A stretch of 11,501 nucleotides of DNA from Acidobacteriota bacterium (lineage in GTDB: Bacteria; Acidobacteriota; Vicinamibacteria; Vicinamibacterales; CAVVIG01): contig QHWL01000004.1 of assembly GCA_003222555.1 (NCBI GenBank), positions 1 to 11,501 of the forward strand, given 5' to 3'. The notes under the pieces were generated by a model, which had not been told where the DNA came from, did no database searches, and was given only the letters and a program-made list of their open reading frames with translations. The translations under genes were made by a program, and so were the position numbers. Positions within the stretch are counted from its first letter, which is position 1. The number at the start of each line of letters is the position of its first letter. Positions 1-6,537 of the stretch are shown piece after piece.

Positions 1-860
1 GACCCGGAGACGACCTCCTCGCCGACCGCATGGATGTGCTGGTCCCACGAGATCTTCTCACCCGGCAACAGCAGTTTGCCCGTGCCCGGACGGAACAGGT
101 CGTAGCCCTTGCCGATCGCCCATTCCATCAATTGCGGGCGCCGATTGACCGGGTCGTCGGCGTTGTCGAGGCCATTGGAAGCAGTGGCGGTGCCGGTGTT
201 GACGGCCTCCGGATCGTTGTTCAGCACGAGATACGCGATCGAATGATGGATGACCTTCCGGCCCTGCAAGTTTGTCGGGCGAATCTCCACCATCCTGACC
301 CACCGCGGCTCGGTGATGGGAATGTCACTCATCGGCCGGTACCACACGTCCTGGTGCTGCGCCGGCATCGTGTACTCGGACGACCTCACGACGAGGTCGG
401 GCGGGCCGAGGCCGTCCTTCACGGCCTGCCACTCGTTGTCGGTCAGGAGCGGCTTGGGCTTCGGCATGTCGTTGGGATTCCCGAGCGGCGCGCCCGAGTC
501 GACCCACCGGACGATGGTGTCGATCTGCGCGTCGGAGAGGGAAATGTCGTTCTTGAACTTCTGGACGCCGACGCTCTTGTCGATGTGCCACGGCGGCATC
601 TGTCGCGACGCGACCCGCAGCTTGATCGATCTCGCCCACGGCCGCGTCTCGTCATACGTGATCAGCGACATCGGCGCGATCGATCCCGGCTGATGGCAGG
701 TCTGACATTTCTCCTGCAGGATCGGCGCGACGTCCTTGGCAAATGTCACCAGGTTCGGCGCGTCGGCGGCGATCGCGAGTCCTGAAACCGCCAGAGCCGC
801 GCCGAGCGCAAGCACCCCTATTCGAAGACTTCGCCAGCCCTGGTGCCTCGGACCCTCCAT
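1..860 (-). CDS. Exported c-type cytochrome with Cu-monooxygenase-like region (partial, runs off left edge)
   Basis: The frame is open from the ATG at 858-860 to the window edge: 286 complete codons, with the C-terminus missing. A Shine-Dalgarno-like AAGGAAGGAG lies 6 nt before the start. Residues 11-32 form a hydrophobic signal peptide ending near AIAA. One c-type haem site, CQTCH, is at residues 52-56, followed by APMSL and RQMPPWH (85-92), a pattern I associate with cytochrome domains of Acidobacteriota and Planctomycetota; a Met here could be the axial ligand. Residues ~155-286 contain paired histidines (H205-H206 in KVIHHSIAY) and an HxH (H275, H277), laid out like the copper ligands of PHM-type ascorbate-dependent monooxygenases. 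The haem site and export are seen directly; the copper domain is inference from partial sequence. It would act in the periplasm as a redox protein. The substrate is unknown. It follows the SMP-30 gene on the same strand after 272 bp, so co-transcription is possible but not shown. Confidence 0.8.
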   Translation of the reverse strand, partial: MEGPRHQGWRSLRIGVLALGAALAVSGLAIAADAPNLVTFAKDVAPILQEKCQTCHQPGSIAPMSLITYDETRPWARSIKLRVASRQMPPWHIDKSVGVQKFKNDISLSDAQIDTIVRWVDSGAPLGNPNDMPKPKPLLTDNEWQAVKDGLGPPDLVVRSSEYTMPAQHQDVWYRPMSDIPITEPRWVRMVEIRPTNLQGRKVIHHSIAYLVLNNDPEAVNTGTATASNGLDNADDPVNRRPQLMEWAIGKGYDLFRPGTGKLLLPGEKISWDQHIHAVGEEVVSG

Positions 861-877
861 GATCGGCTCCTTCCTTT

Positions 878-908
878 TTCTACAATCCTCTAGAATCTTC
901 TAACAATC
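878..908 (-). repeat. Three tandem 10-11 bp repeats in the leader of the cytochrome gene
   Basis: On the plus strand the units are TTCTACAATC, CTCTAGAATC and TTCTAACAATC, placed end to end 17-48 bp upstream of the start codon at 860. On the coding (minus) strand they read GATTGTTAGAA, GATTCTAGAG and GATTGTAGAA. The ~10-bp period would put each unit on the same DNA face, as for a regulator with repeated half-sites, but they could equally be an AT-rich leader or promoter element. No function is shown. Confidence 0.55.
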
Positions 909-1038
909 AGACCCCTCAGGTTCCAATTCTGCACCTCTAGTGTAACGGACCGCGTCGGTTGGGACAAGACCCACGTTTCGCGCTTTGCCTCTTGGTTCCC
1001 ATCACCTTATCTAGCGGTTCTCGAAGCGGGGGTTCCAT

Positions 1039-1056
1039 GACGCCCTCTGGGGCGTC
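1039..1056. other. Short perfect stem-loop in the gap after the SMP-30 gene
   Basis: GACGCCC (1039-1045), loop TCTG, GGGCGTC (1050-1056) form a perfect 7-bp GC-rich hairpin 77 bp downstream of the SMP-30 stop codon. No T-run follows on either strand, so it is not a classical intrinsic terminator; it could stabilise a 3' end. The rest of the 861-1132 gap shows only the triplet repeat near the cytochrome gene and no convincing gene. Confidence 0.4.
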
Positions 1057-1132
1057 GACTGGTCCCCGACTGACGCTTGTGGCAGAGGTTGCCATCTCTT
1101 TCGCCGCGCTTTTCCGCTGTAGCGTCCCTGCT

Positions 1133-2311
1133 TTAGCCTGGTGACGCGCCTTGCGTGTTGGTGTAAACCGCGTAGAGCGACTGCCCCGCCGCCATGAACA
1201 GGCGATTGCGTTTGGGCCCACCGAAGGCAACGTTCGCGCAAACTTCCGGCAGGCGAATGCGCCCGAGCAGCTTGCCTTCCGGCGACCAGACCGTGACGCC
1301 GCTGTACCCGATATTGTTCCCGGCGTTGCTGCCGCTCCACAGGTTGCCATAGACGTCGACGCGAATGCCGTCGGGACCGCATCGAATACCGTCGATCATG
1401 AAATCGGAAAACATCTTCAGGTTCACCGGTTTGTTCTGGGCGGTGACGTCGGCCACCACGACGCCGCCGCGCGCGACGATGTACACCTTCTTGTAGTCGG
1501 GTGAAAATGCGATGCCGTTCCCCGCACCGCCGAGATCCTGCTGATTGATTACCAAGTCGACGCGGCCGCTCGGATCGGCGCGATAAATATTCGAATCCAG
1601 CTCGCGCTTGATCAAACCCGCCCCAACGGGCTGACCGGCCTTCGCATTTAACAGCCCCTGCGGATTGCTCGGCCCGCCCGGCGCATCCACCATGCCTTCG
1701 TAGAGCGACCCACCGAACGGCGGATCGGTAAACCACACGCTGCCGTCGGGATGAGGCGCCAGATCGTTCGGCGAATTCAGACGCTTGCCCTGATATGCAT
1801 CGGCGATGACGGCGATCGATCCGTCGTGCTCGTAGCGGACGACGCGACGCGCCGAGTGCTCGCACGAGAGCTGGCGTCCCTGATGATCGAACGAGTTGCC
1901 GTTGCTGTTGTTCGACGGAGACCGGAACACGGTGACCCGCCCGTCGTCTTCCAGATAGCGCATCTGGCGGTTGTTGGGAATATCGCTCCACACCAGGTAG
2001 CGACCCTGGCTCGACCATGCAGGCCCCTCGCACCAGAGCCCGCCGGTCCACAGCCGTTGAATCGGCGTGTTGCCGAGTCGCAGCGAGTTGAACCCCGGAT
2101 CGACCGTGAGGATATCGGGATCCGGGTAGCTGACCGGCGTGGCACCGGGCGTGAAATCTCGAGGCGGACTCGAAATTACCGTGGGCGGAGCAGTCCTCGC
2201 CGGAGCCTGAGCGGCCTGCTGTGCCCGAGCGCCGCGCGGGACGAATACGGCAACGCCGGCGGCCGCGCCAATCTTCGTAATCACATCGCGACGTGAAATC
2301 TCGTTTTTCAT
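1133..2311 (-). CDS. Tat-exported SMP-30/gluconolactonase family protein
   Basis: The product has 392 residues. An upstream in-frame start at 2515 exists, but the ATG at 2309-2311 is chosen because GGGAGG stands 5 nt before it and because it places a twin-arginine motif, SRRDVITK, at residues 6-13, followed by a short hydrophobic stretch and an ARAQ cleavage site near residue 30. The mature part is a six-bladed SMP-30/Gnl propeller. Metal-site motifs of the family are visible: E95 in CEGPAW, N182 in NSPND, and downstream GNGIAFSP and PDGIRVDVYGNLW. Family members hydrolyse sugar lactones such as gluconolactone with Ca or Zn, in the periplasm when exported. The substrate here is not known; it could be a sugar or another lactone. 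It is transcribed divergently from the GlcG-like gene. Its leader overlaps copy 1 of a direct repeat. Confidence 0.88.
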   Translation of the reverse strand: MKNEISRRDVITKIGAAAGVAVFVPRGARAQQAAQAPARTAPPTVISSPPRDFTPGATPVSYPDPDILTVDPGFNSLRLGNTPIQRLWTGGLWCEGPAWSSQGRYLVWSDIPNNRQMRYLEDDGRVTVFRSPSNNSNGNSFDHQGRQLSCEHSARRVVRYEHDGSIAVIADAYQGKRLNSPNDLAPHPDGSVWFTDPPFGGSLYEGMVDAPGGPSNPQGLLNAKAGQPVGAGLIKRELDSNIYRADPSGRVDLVINQQDLGGAGNGIAFSPDYKKVYIVARGGVVVADVTAQNKPVNLKMFSDFMIDGIRCGPDGIRVDVYGNLWSGSNAGNNIGYSGVTVWSPEGKLLGRIRLPEVCANVAFGGPKRNRLFMAAGQSLYAVYTNTQGASPG

Positions 2312-2330
2312 GAAAACCTCCCGGTCGCAT

Positions 2331-2432
2331 TGACGACCATTCGACTCATCGATGCCCTTCACGTAGAGCGTTATAATTGGTCGGTTTCCGCACCGTACGC
2401 GCCTGTGCCTTCGGGATGCTGGCGAAAAAAGC
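2331..2432. repeat. Direct repeat, copy 1 (~100 bp)
   Basis: This copy matches 2564-2664 at an offset of 233 bp. The core starting GACTCATCGATGCCCTTC (2343) and running to the A-rich end is nearly identical apart from about seven substitutions and two small indels; similarity fades out upstream of about 2331. It contains GTTATAATTGG, which includes a TATAAT hexamer, but no good -35 at a suitable distance on either strand. It lies 20 bp upstream of the SMP-30 start codon, in the 5' leader of that gene. Together the two copies and the spacer explain most of the 525-bp gap between SMP-30 and the GlcG-like gene. Confidence 0.85.
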
Positions 2433-2563
2433 AGACCAGCGAGCCAGCGCAAGGATCGCTCAGCGGCACGCTCATCACCCCACCGCCGATGGCACTGAAC
2501 TAGGGCCTCCGCCACGAAGGAGAATACGTCATCGTGGTCGCGAAACGCTGTACTTGGCTGGCA

Positions 2564-2664
2564 TGGCGACCCTTGGACTCATCGATGCCCTTCAAGTAGA
2601 GCGTTATAATTGGTTGGGTTTCCGCACCGTACACGTCTGTGCTTTCGGGATGCTGAAAAAAAGC
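2564..2664. repeat. Direct repeat, copy 2 (~100 bp)
   Basis: This is the second copy of the repeat at 2331-2432, in the same orientation, ending about 170 bp before the start of the GlcG-like gene. The shared core includes GCGTTATAATTGG, TTTCCGCACCGTAC and TTCGGGATGCTG. An indel shifts the frame between the copies, so the pair is unlikely to be a conserved coding segment now. The 131 bp between the copies (2433-2563) shows no recognisable gene or site. Confidence 0.85.
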
Positions 2665-2836
2665 TGAACTTCGAGGATGTGCGAGGCCTCCCCGGGCCGT
2701 ACAAGCGATCGAGCATGTAAAAAGGAAGGCATTGGACCAAAGGGCCGCGCCGACGTCTACAGGGATGAAGACGGGAGATGAGTCAACAGCTGCGAGCCGG
2801 GGCAAACTTGTGCGACAAACGTCAGAGGAGGACGAA

Positions 2837-3991
2837 ATGAACCTTCGTATCGTGGGATTGGGATTGGCGGCAGCCGGCATCATCGCGCTCGGCGGCGTGG
2901 CGCTTGCCCAAAACGTACCGGAGCAATTCGTCGTCAGCGGCAAAGCCGCCGAACAGATTCAGGATTTCACCACGATCAATCTGGCCACCGCGGAGCGCAT
3001 CGCCGAGGTGTGCGAGAAGGCGGCCGCCGCCGAAGGCGTGCAGATCAGCATCATGGTGCTCGACAACGACGGTAACCATGTCTACATGGATCGCATGGAT
3101 GGTCAGGGCTATCTCAATATCGTGACGGCCGACATGAAGGCGCGCACGGCGCTCCTGGGACGCGAGCCCAGCAAGAACCGCATGAACCGTGTGACCCAGG
3201 ATCCGACCCAGGAATTTCAGCAAATTCAGCTCGGCTACTTTCCCAATTCCGGCGGCCTTCCCATCGTCGTCAACAAACAGTTGATCGGCGCGGTCGGCGT
3301 CGGAGGTTCCGCGCCGCGCGTGCCCGTGTGGAGCGACGAAATTTGCGCGCGCAAGGCGCTGGTCGAAGTGATCGGGCCGTCGGTCCCGCCGCTGGTGCAA
3401 GACCTTCCGCCGCGCCAGAACCCCAATCCGGGCAATGCGCCGGTTCCACGCTTTGTCGCCGCCACGCCGCCCAAGTCGAGCCTGCCCGCGGAATTCGTGG
3501 TCGGTGGCAAGGGGGCGGGTAACGTCTTCGACGGCAATCAGATTTCGCTCGCGGCAGCTAGGAAGATCGCTCGCGTCTGTCGCGACTGGGCGGCGTCGAA
3601 GGGCGGCACGATGTCGCTCTACGTCATCGATAATGCCGGCGAGTTCGTGCACATGGAGCGCATGGATGGCCAGGTCTTCAACAACATTCGCACCGCACTG
3701 TTGAAGGCGCAGACGGCGCTGAAGACGCGCCAGCCCACCTCCATTCGTGCGGCGCAGCTCAGGAACGATCCGGGCGGCCTACCGCGTTCTTCCATGTTCT
3801 TTGATTTCTTCGCGGTCTCCGGCGGCATCCCGATTGTTGTCGACGGACAGATGATCGGCGCCGTCGGCGTCGGCGGCGGGGCGGGCGGCGGCGACGAGAA
3901 TTGCGCCATCGAGGGTCTGAGGGCGACATTCGCCGAGCACGTGACGCTGCCGGTCTATCCGGCCGCGGCCGGAAGCGGCCGCGCGAACTGA
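2837..3991 (+). CDS. Secreted protein with two GlcG/HbpS-type (DUF336) domains
   Basis: The product has 384 residues. The ATG at 2837 is preferred over an in-frame TTG at 2732 because AGAGGAGG lies 5 nt upstream and because it begins a clean signal peptide (residues 1-24, ending ALAQ). Two related domains follow. Domain 1 (about 35-180) has INLATAERIAEVC, DNDGNHVYMDRMDG and GGLPIVVNKQLIGAVGVGG. Domain 2 (about 235-375) repeats the pattern with ISLAAARKIARVC, DNAGEFVHMERMDG and GGIPIVVDGQMIGAVGVGGG. A Pro-rich linker joins them. The family includes GlcG and the haem-binding HbpS, so a haem-binding or redox-sensing periplasmic role is possible. The family is clear from both repeated motifs; the ligand is inference. 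It is divergent from SMP-30 and followed 179 bp later by the NHL propeller gene on the same strand. Confidence 0.87.
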   Translation: MNLRIVGLGLAAAGIIALGGVALAQNVPEQFVVSGKAAEQIQDFTTINLATAERIAEVCEKAAAAEGVQISIMVLDNDGNHVYMDRMDGQGYLNIVTADMKARTALLGREPSKNRMNRVTQDPTQEFQQIQLGYFPNSGGLPIVVNKQLIGAVGVGGSAPRVPVWSDEICARKALVEVIGPSVPPLVQDLPPRQNPNPGNAPVPRFVAATPPKSSLPAEFVVGGKGAGNVFDGNQISLAAARKIARVCRDWAASKGGTMSLYVIDNAGEFVHMERMDGQVFNNIRTALLKAQTALKTRQPTSIRAAQLRNDPGGLPRSSMFFDFFAVSGGIPIVVDGQMIGAVGVGGGAGGGDENCAIEGLRATFAEHVTLPVYPAAAGSGRAN

Positions 3992-4018
3992 GCGAACCGC
4001 GCTGAACGCGGTGCAACT

Positions 4019-4099
4019 CAAATGCAACCACGAAATCACGAAGGCACGAAAAAGAAGAATGGTCTTCTTCGTGTTTTCGCGTCTTCGTGGTTGCATTTG
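4019..4099. repeat. Intergenic palindromic element 1
   Basis: This is a long inverted repeat between the GlcG-like and propeller genes. The outer arms are a perfect 16-bp pair: CAAATGCAACCACGAA (4019-4034) and its complement (4084-4099). The inner part is imperfect and built from CACGAA-type units. The tip is a perfect 7-bp stem AAGAAGA/TCTTCTT (4052-4058, 4063-4069) with loop ATGG. It would fold into a hairpin of about 38 bp in RNA or single-stranded DNA. It could act as a terminator or mRNA stabiliser, or be a miniature mobile repeat. Its make-up resembles the elements at 5553-6514 and 10517-10594. Confidence 0.85.
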
Positions 4100-4170
4100 A
4101 TGTCGATTGACCGCCCCGGCCGCCGGGAACTCGAGTCCAGCTCGAAACCTACTACCGACGGAGACGTCAC

Positions 4171-5469
4171 ATGATGAGAGTCAATCCGAAAATCGGAGCG
4201 GTGCTCGCCCTGCTGGCCGGCGTCGGACTCCTGATCTCCAATGCGGGCAATGGAGCGCATGCGCAGACCATGCCCCGCTACAAATTCGATCCCGACTGGC
4301 CGAAGCCGCTGCCGAACAAGTGGAAGATGGGAGGCGTCACGGGCCTGGCCGTGGACAAGGACGACAACGTCTGGGTGTACGACCGTCCGAACGATTTGAC
4401 AGATATCGAGCTCGAGGCCGAGCTCACGCCTCCGGTTGCGGATTGCTGCGTCCGGCCTCCATCGATGATCCACATCGACAAGAACGGCAACGTCATCGGG
4501 TCGTTCGACGCGCCGCAGGGGCACGGCATGGATGTGGACAGCAAAGGGTTTGCCTACCTCGGACAGGACACGGTTCGCAAATATGATTCCAAGACCGGCA
4601 GGCTTGTCGGCGAGGTCCCTCGCACGCCCGAGAGGGAAGGCGGAGGTGGAGGTGAGGGTCGTGGTGCCGCCGCCCGCGTTCCGGGCCGCGGCAGCCAGGG
4701 TCCAGTTGCGGGATTTCTGCCGCCGCCACCCGGAGCGCGCGGTCGCGGCAACCAGCAGGACCCGGCCGATCGAGCGGCAGCGACAGCGGGCTTCCGTGCC
4801 AAGTACCCCCCCACGACCCCGATGATCGTGGGAGGCATCGAAGAAATTCGGCTCGACGAAGCCGCCAACGAGATGTACGCCGCCGACAACTACCTCGGCG
4901 GACGCGTCATGGTGTTCGACATGAACACATTTGCGTTCAAACGGGGTTGGGGTGCGTATGGTCACAAGCTGTCGGAGATCAGCACCAATGACGCTGACCG
5001 CGCGTACACGCCGGGCGGACCCATGCCGAAGGAGTTCAAAGGTCACTTGACGCTGAACTTCTCCAACGATGGCCTCGTCTACGCAGCGGATCGCAACGCG
5101 AACCGCATCCACGTCACGACGAAGGAGGGCAAGTTCTTGAAGGAGTTCATCCTCGCCCCGATGACGGGCGTGGGTGGGGCCACGGGCGGCGTCGCATTCT
5201 CGCCCGACAAGCAGCAGAAGTACCTGTTCATTTCAGATCTCACGAACAATCACGTCTGGTTCCTGAACCGCGACGACGGCAAGGTCGTCGGCCAATTGGG
5301 CAGCATGGGCGAAACCGGCGGCCAGTTTTTCGGGCTTCACATGATCGCCGTCGATTCGAAGGGCAACATCTATACAGGCGAGGTCTTCGCCGGCGAGCGC
5401 GTCCAGCGGTTCGTGCCCGCCGACAGTCCGAGGGGCAAGCTGCTCGAGCAACTTTCCCGCCTACCATAA
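4171..5469 (+). CDS. Secreted NHL-type six-bladed beta-propeller protein
   Basis: The product has 432 residues. The ATG at 4171 has CGGAG 7 nt upstream; the next codon is also ATG, so the start could be one codon later. A signal peptide spans residues 1-32 (hydrophobic GAVLALLAGVGLLI, cleavage near AHAQ). Propeller-type repeats follow, visible as VTGLAVDKDDNVWVYD, PSMIHIDKNGNVIGSF, GHGMDVDSKGFAYLG, DGLVYAADRNANRIHV, GVAFSPDKQQKYLFISD and MIAVDSKGNIYTGEV. Residues about 154-205 form a Gly/Arg/Pro-rich low-complexity insert between blades. A CC pair is at 92-93. Such proteins are common in Acidobacteriota and are often annotated only as NHL repeat or propeller proteins. It likely binds or presents a ligand in the periplasm; no enzymatic activity can be assigned. 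It runs convergent to the aromatic catabolic cluster. Confidence 0.85.
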   Translation: MMRVNPKIGAVLALLAGVGLLISNAGNGAHAQTMPRYKFDPDWPKPLPNKWKMGGVTGLAVDKDDNVWVYDRPNDLTDIELEAELTPPVADCCVRPPSMIHIDKNGNVIGSFDAPQGHGMDVDSKGFAYLGQDTVRKYDSKTGRLVGEVPRTPEREGGGGGEGRGAAARVPGRGSQGPVAGFLPPPPGARGRGNQQDPADRAAATAGFRAKYPPTTPMIVGGIEEIRLDEAANEMYAADNYLGGRVMVFDMNTFAFKRGWGAYGHKLSEISTNDADRAYTPGGPMPKEFKGHLTLNFSNDGLVYAADRNANRIHVTTKEGKFLKEFILAPMTGVGGATGGVAFSPDKQQKYLFISDLTNNHVWFLNRDDGKVVGQLGSMGETGGQFFGLHMIAVDSKGNIYTGEVFAGERVQRFVPADSPRGKLLEQLSRLP

Positions 5470-5552
5470 ACCACAGAGACGCTTGGATGAGGATGTGAGG
5501 TTGGAATCATCACGTGGGTCCGGCTAAAAGAGGTTGTGAACAAATCACGTTC

Positions 5553-5585
5553 AACGCAGAGACCGCGGAGGCCGCCGAGAAGAAA
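5553..5585. repeat. Intergenic palindromic element 2, left arm (split by the IS)
   Basis: The arm reads AACGCAGAGACCGCGG through to GAGAAGAAA. It pairs with 6482-6514 at 28 of 33 positions by my manual alignment, the 9 innermost being perfect (GAGAAGAAA with TTTCTTCTC). The IS lies between the arms. The wider 5470-5590 gap also has ACCACAGAGACGC at about 5468, a unit of the same flavour; no gene is seen there. Confidence 0.8.
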
Positions 5586-5590
5586 TGGTT

Positions 5591-5611
5591 AGAACCGGTT
5601 TCATAACCTCC
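5591..5611. repeat. IS left terminal inverted repeat
   Basis: It starts AGAACCGGTTTCATAACC and is the exact reverse complement of 6457-6477 over 21 bp. The inner region continues with CCTGAAGGAGG before the transposase start. Confidence 0.95.
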
Positions 5612-5679
5612 TGAAGGAGGCGATTAGTACTTGTACTTTTTACACACTTCGGGTATTACATTGACCGGAGGTAGCACTC

Positions 5680-6467
5680 GTGGCCAGATGCAGCGTCCGG
5701 CTGACCGACGCGCAATGGGCCAAGATCGAACCGCTCCTCCCATCACTGCCGCGATCCCAGCGCGGCGGTCGCCCTTGGGCGAGCCATCGAGCCGTCGTCG
5801 ACGGCATCCTGTGGGTGCTGAAGACCGGGGCACGATGGCGCGACCTGCCCGCGGAGTACGCGAGTCCCTCGACCTGCTGGCGCCGCTTGAAGCGCTGGGA
5901 CGAGGACGGCACGTGGCTCCGGATCTGGCGCGCGATTATCGCGGAGCTGGACGCACGTGGCCGGTTGCACTGGGAGACCGCGTTCATCGATGGCACCTTT
6001 GCCCCGGCCAAAAAGGGGGCTCCGACATCGGTCCTACCAAGCGCGGGAAAGGTTCAAAGTGCATGGTATTGGTCGAGCGTCAGGGTATTCCTCTGGGAAT
6101 CACCATTGCCGCGGCGTCGCCTACGGAAGTGACGCTCGTCGACGCGACGTTGAAGACGCGCGTCACGCCGTACCGGCGCAATCCTCAGCATCTTCTTGGC
6201 GATCGCGCCTATGACAGCGACCCCCTGCGTAAGCGGCTCGCGGCCCGCGGCATTACCCTGACCAGTCCCTATCGAGGCAACAATCTGCATCGTCGGTACG
6301 AGGACAGGCGTCGCTTGCGAACCTACCGGCACCGCTGGATCATCGAACGCACCATTGCTTGGTTTGGAGCCTTCCGGCGACTCTTAGTTCGTCACGAACG
6401 CTCCACCCGAATGTTTCTCGCGTTCTTTCAATTCGCCGCGGCGCTCATTGCGCTGCGGAGGTTATGA
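5680..6467 (+). CDS. IS5-family transposase, two frames joined by -1 frameshift
   Basis: OrfA starts at GTG 5680, with GGAGG 8 nt upstream, and alone would end at 6132. OrfB is in the -1 frame and stops at 6465-6467, inside the right terminal repeat. Joining them at the A5G5 run gives about 262 residues and restores the family motif: APAKKG from orfA followed by GSDIGPTKRGKG from orfB. The N-terminal part has LTDAQWAKIEPLLP and GILWVLKTGARWRDLP, a typical IS5/IS427 N-terminal region. The catalytic residues by my count are D104 (FIDGTF), D175 (GDRAYDS) and E222 (RHRWIIERTIAWFGAFRRL). OrfA read without the shift loses the family pattern after residue ~113, so the remaining residues to 6132 are probably a non-functional tail. 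Programmed frameshifting is known in this group; a plain frameshift mutation is the alternative, but less likely given the intact ends. Confidence 0.88.
6010..6019 (+). other. Likely -1 ribosomal slippage site (A5G5)
   Basis: AAAAAGGGGG lies where the two transposase frames must join. OrfA reads AAA AAG GGG GCT; a one-base backward slip on the A-run or on GGG gives GGC TCC and the conserved GlySer-Asp-Ile-Gly continuation. The slippery run, its position at the family's KKGG motif and the -1 relation of the frames are seen directly. Efficiency is unknown, and I did not identify a clear stimulatory structure. Confidence 0.7.
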
Positions 6468-6477
6468 AACCGGTTCT
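6457..6477. repeat. IS right terminal inverted repeat
   Basis: It starts GGAGGTTATGAAACCGG and is the exact reverse complement of 5591-5611. The orfB stop codon TGA lies inside it. Confidence 0.95.
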
Positions 6478-6481
6478 AGCG

Positions 6482-6514
6482 TTTCTTCTCCGCGGTCTCG
6501 GCGGTCTCGGCGGT
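6482..6514. repeat. Intergenic palindromic element 2, right arm
   Basis: TTTCTTCTC followed by CGCGGTCTCGGCGGTCTCGG pairs with the left arm at 5553-5585. Removing the IS and one TA gives a nine-base loop TGGTTAGCG between the arms. The arm sits 24 bp after the dioxygenase stop codon, so the intact hairpin would have stood between two convergent genes, a place suited to a bidirectional terminator. Confidence 0.8.
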
Positions 6515-6537
6515 TAACGGTTTTCCGCCGTCCCTCG

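Larger units (their letters stand above)
5591..6477 (+). mobile_element. Complete IS5-family (IS427-like) insertion sequence
   Basis: The element is about 887 bp, bounded by perfect 21-bp inverted repeats at 5591-5611 and 6457-6477. If the ends are taken one base inside (5592-6476, starting GAACCGG), a TA dinucleotide flanks both sides (5590-5591 and 6477-6478). This fits the TA-type target duplication of the IS427 group. It encodes one transposase in two frames with an intact DDE triad. Perfect ends and uninterrupted frames suggest recent insertion. It lies between the convergent propeller and dioxygenase genes and disrupts neither, but it splits a palindromic element. Confidence 0.92.

Noticed and set aside
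937..1144. A minus-strand frame continuing past the SMP-30 stop for about 69 codons
   Set aside because: A run of this length is not surprising at this GC content, it has no clear start with a ribosome site, and I could not tie it to a known family.
1133..2311. SMP-30-like lactonase as the missing pyrone-dicarboxylate hydrolase
   Set aside because: It has a Tat signal, so it acts outside the cytoplasm where the pathway runs, and it is separated from the lig cluster by several genes and the IS.
1011..2330. A 439-codon open frame on the minus strand overlapping the SMP-30 gene
   Set aside because: It is a shifted frame of the SMP-30 coding region: Arg/Ser-rich, no motifs, no signal peptide. 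The overlapping frame has the family motifs and the Tat signal.
2372..2377. TATAAT hexamer in the direct repeat as a sigma70 promoter
   Set aside because: No acceptable -35 hexamer 16-18 bp upstream on either strand; the best match keeps only about three of six bases.
2377..2667. A 96-codon plus-strand frame spanning both direct-repeat copies
   Set aside because: Its two similar peptide segments come from the DNA repeat; the indel between copies and lack of a ribosome site argue against a gene.
4036..5112. A 358-codon minus-strand frame opposite the propeller gene
   Set aside because: It is an antisense shadow; it also runs through the palindromic element and shows no family features.
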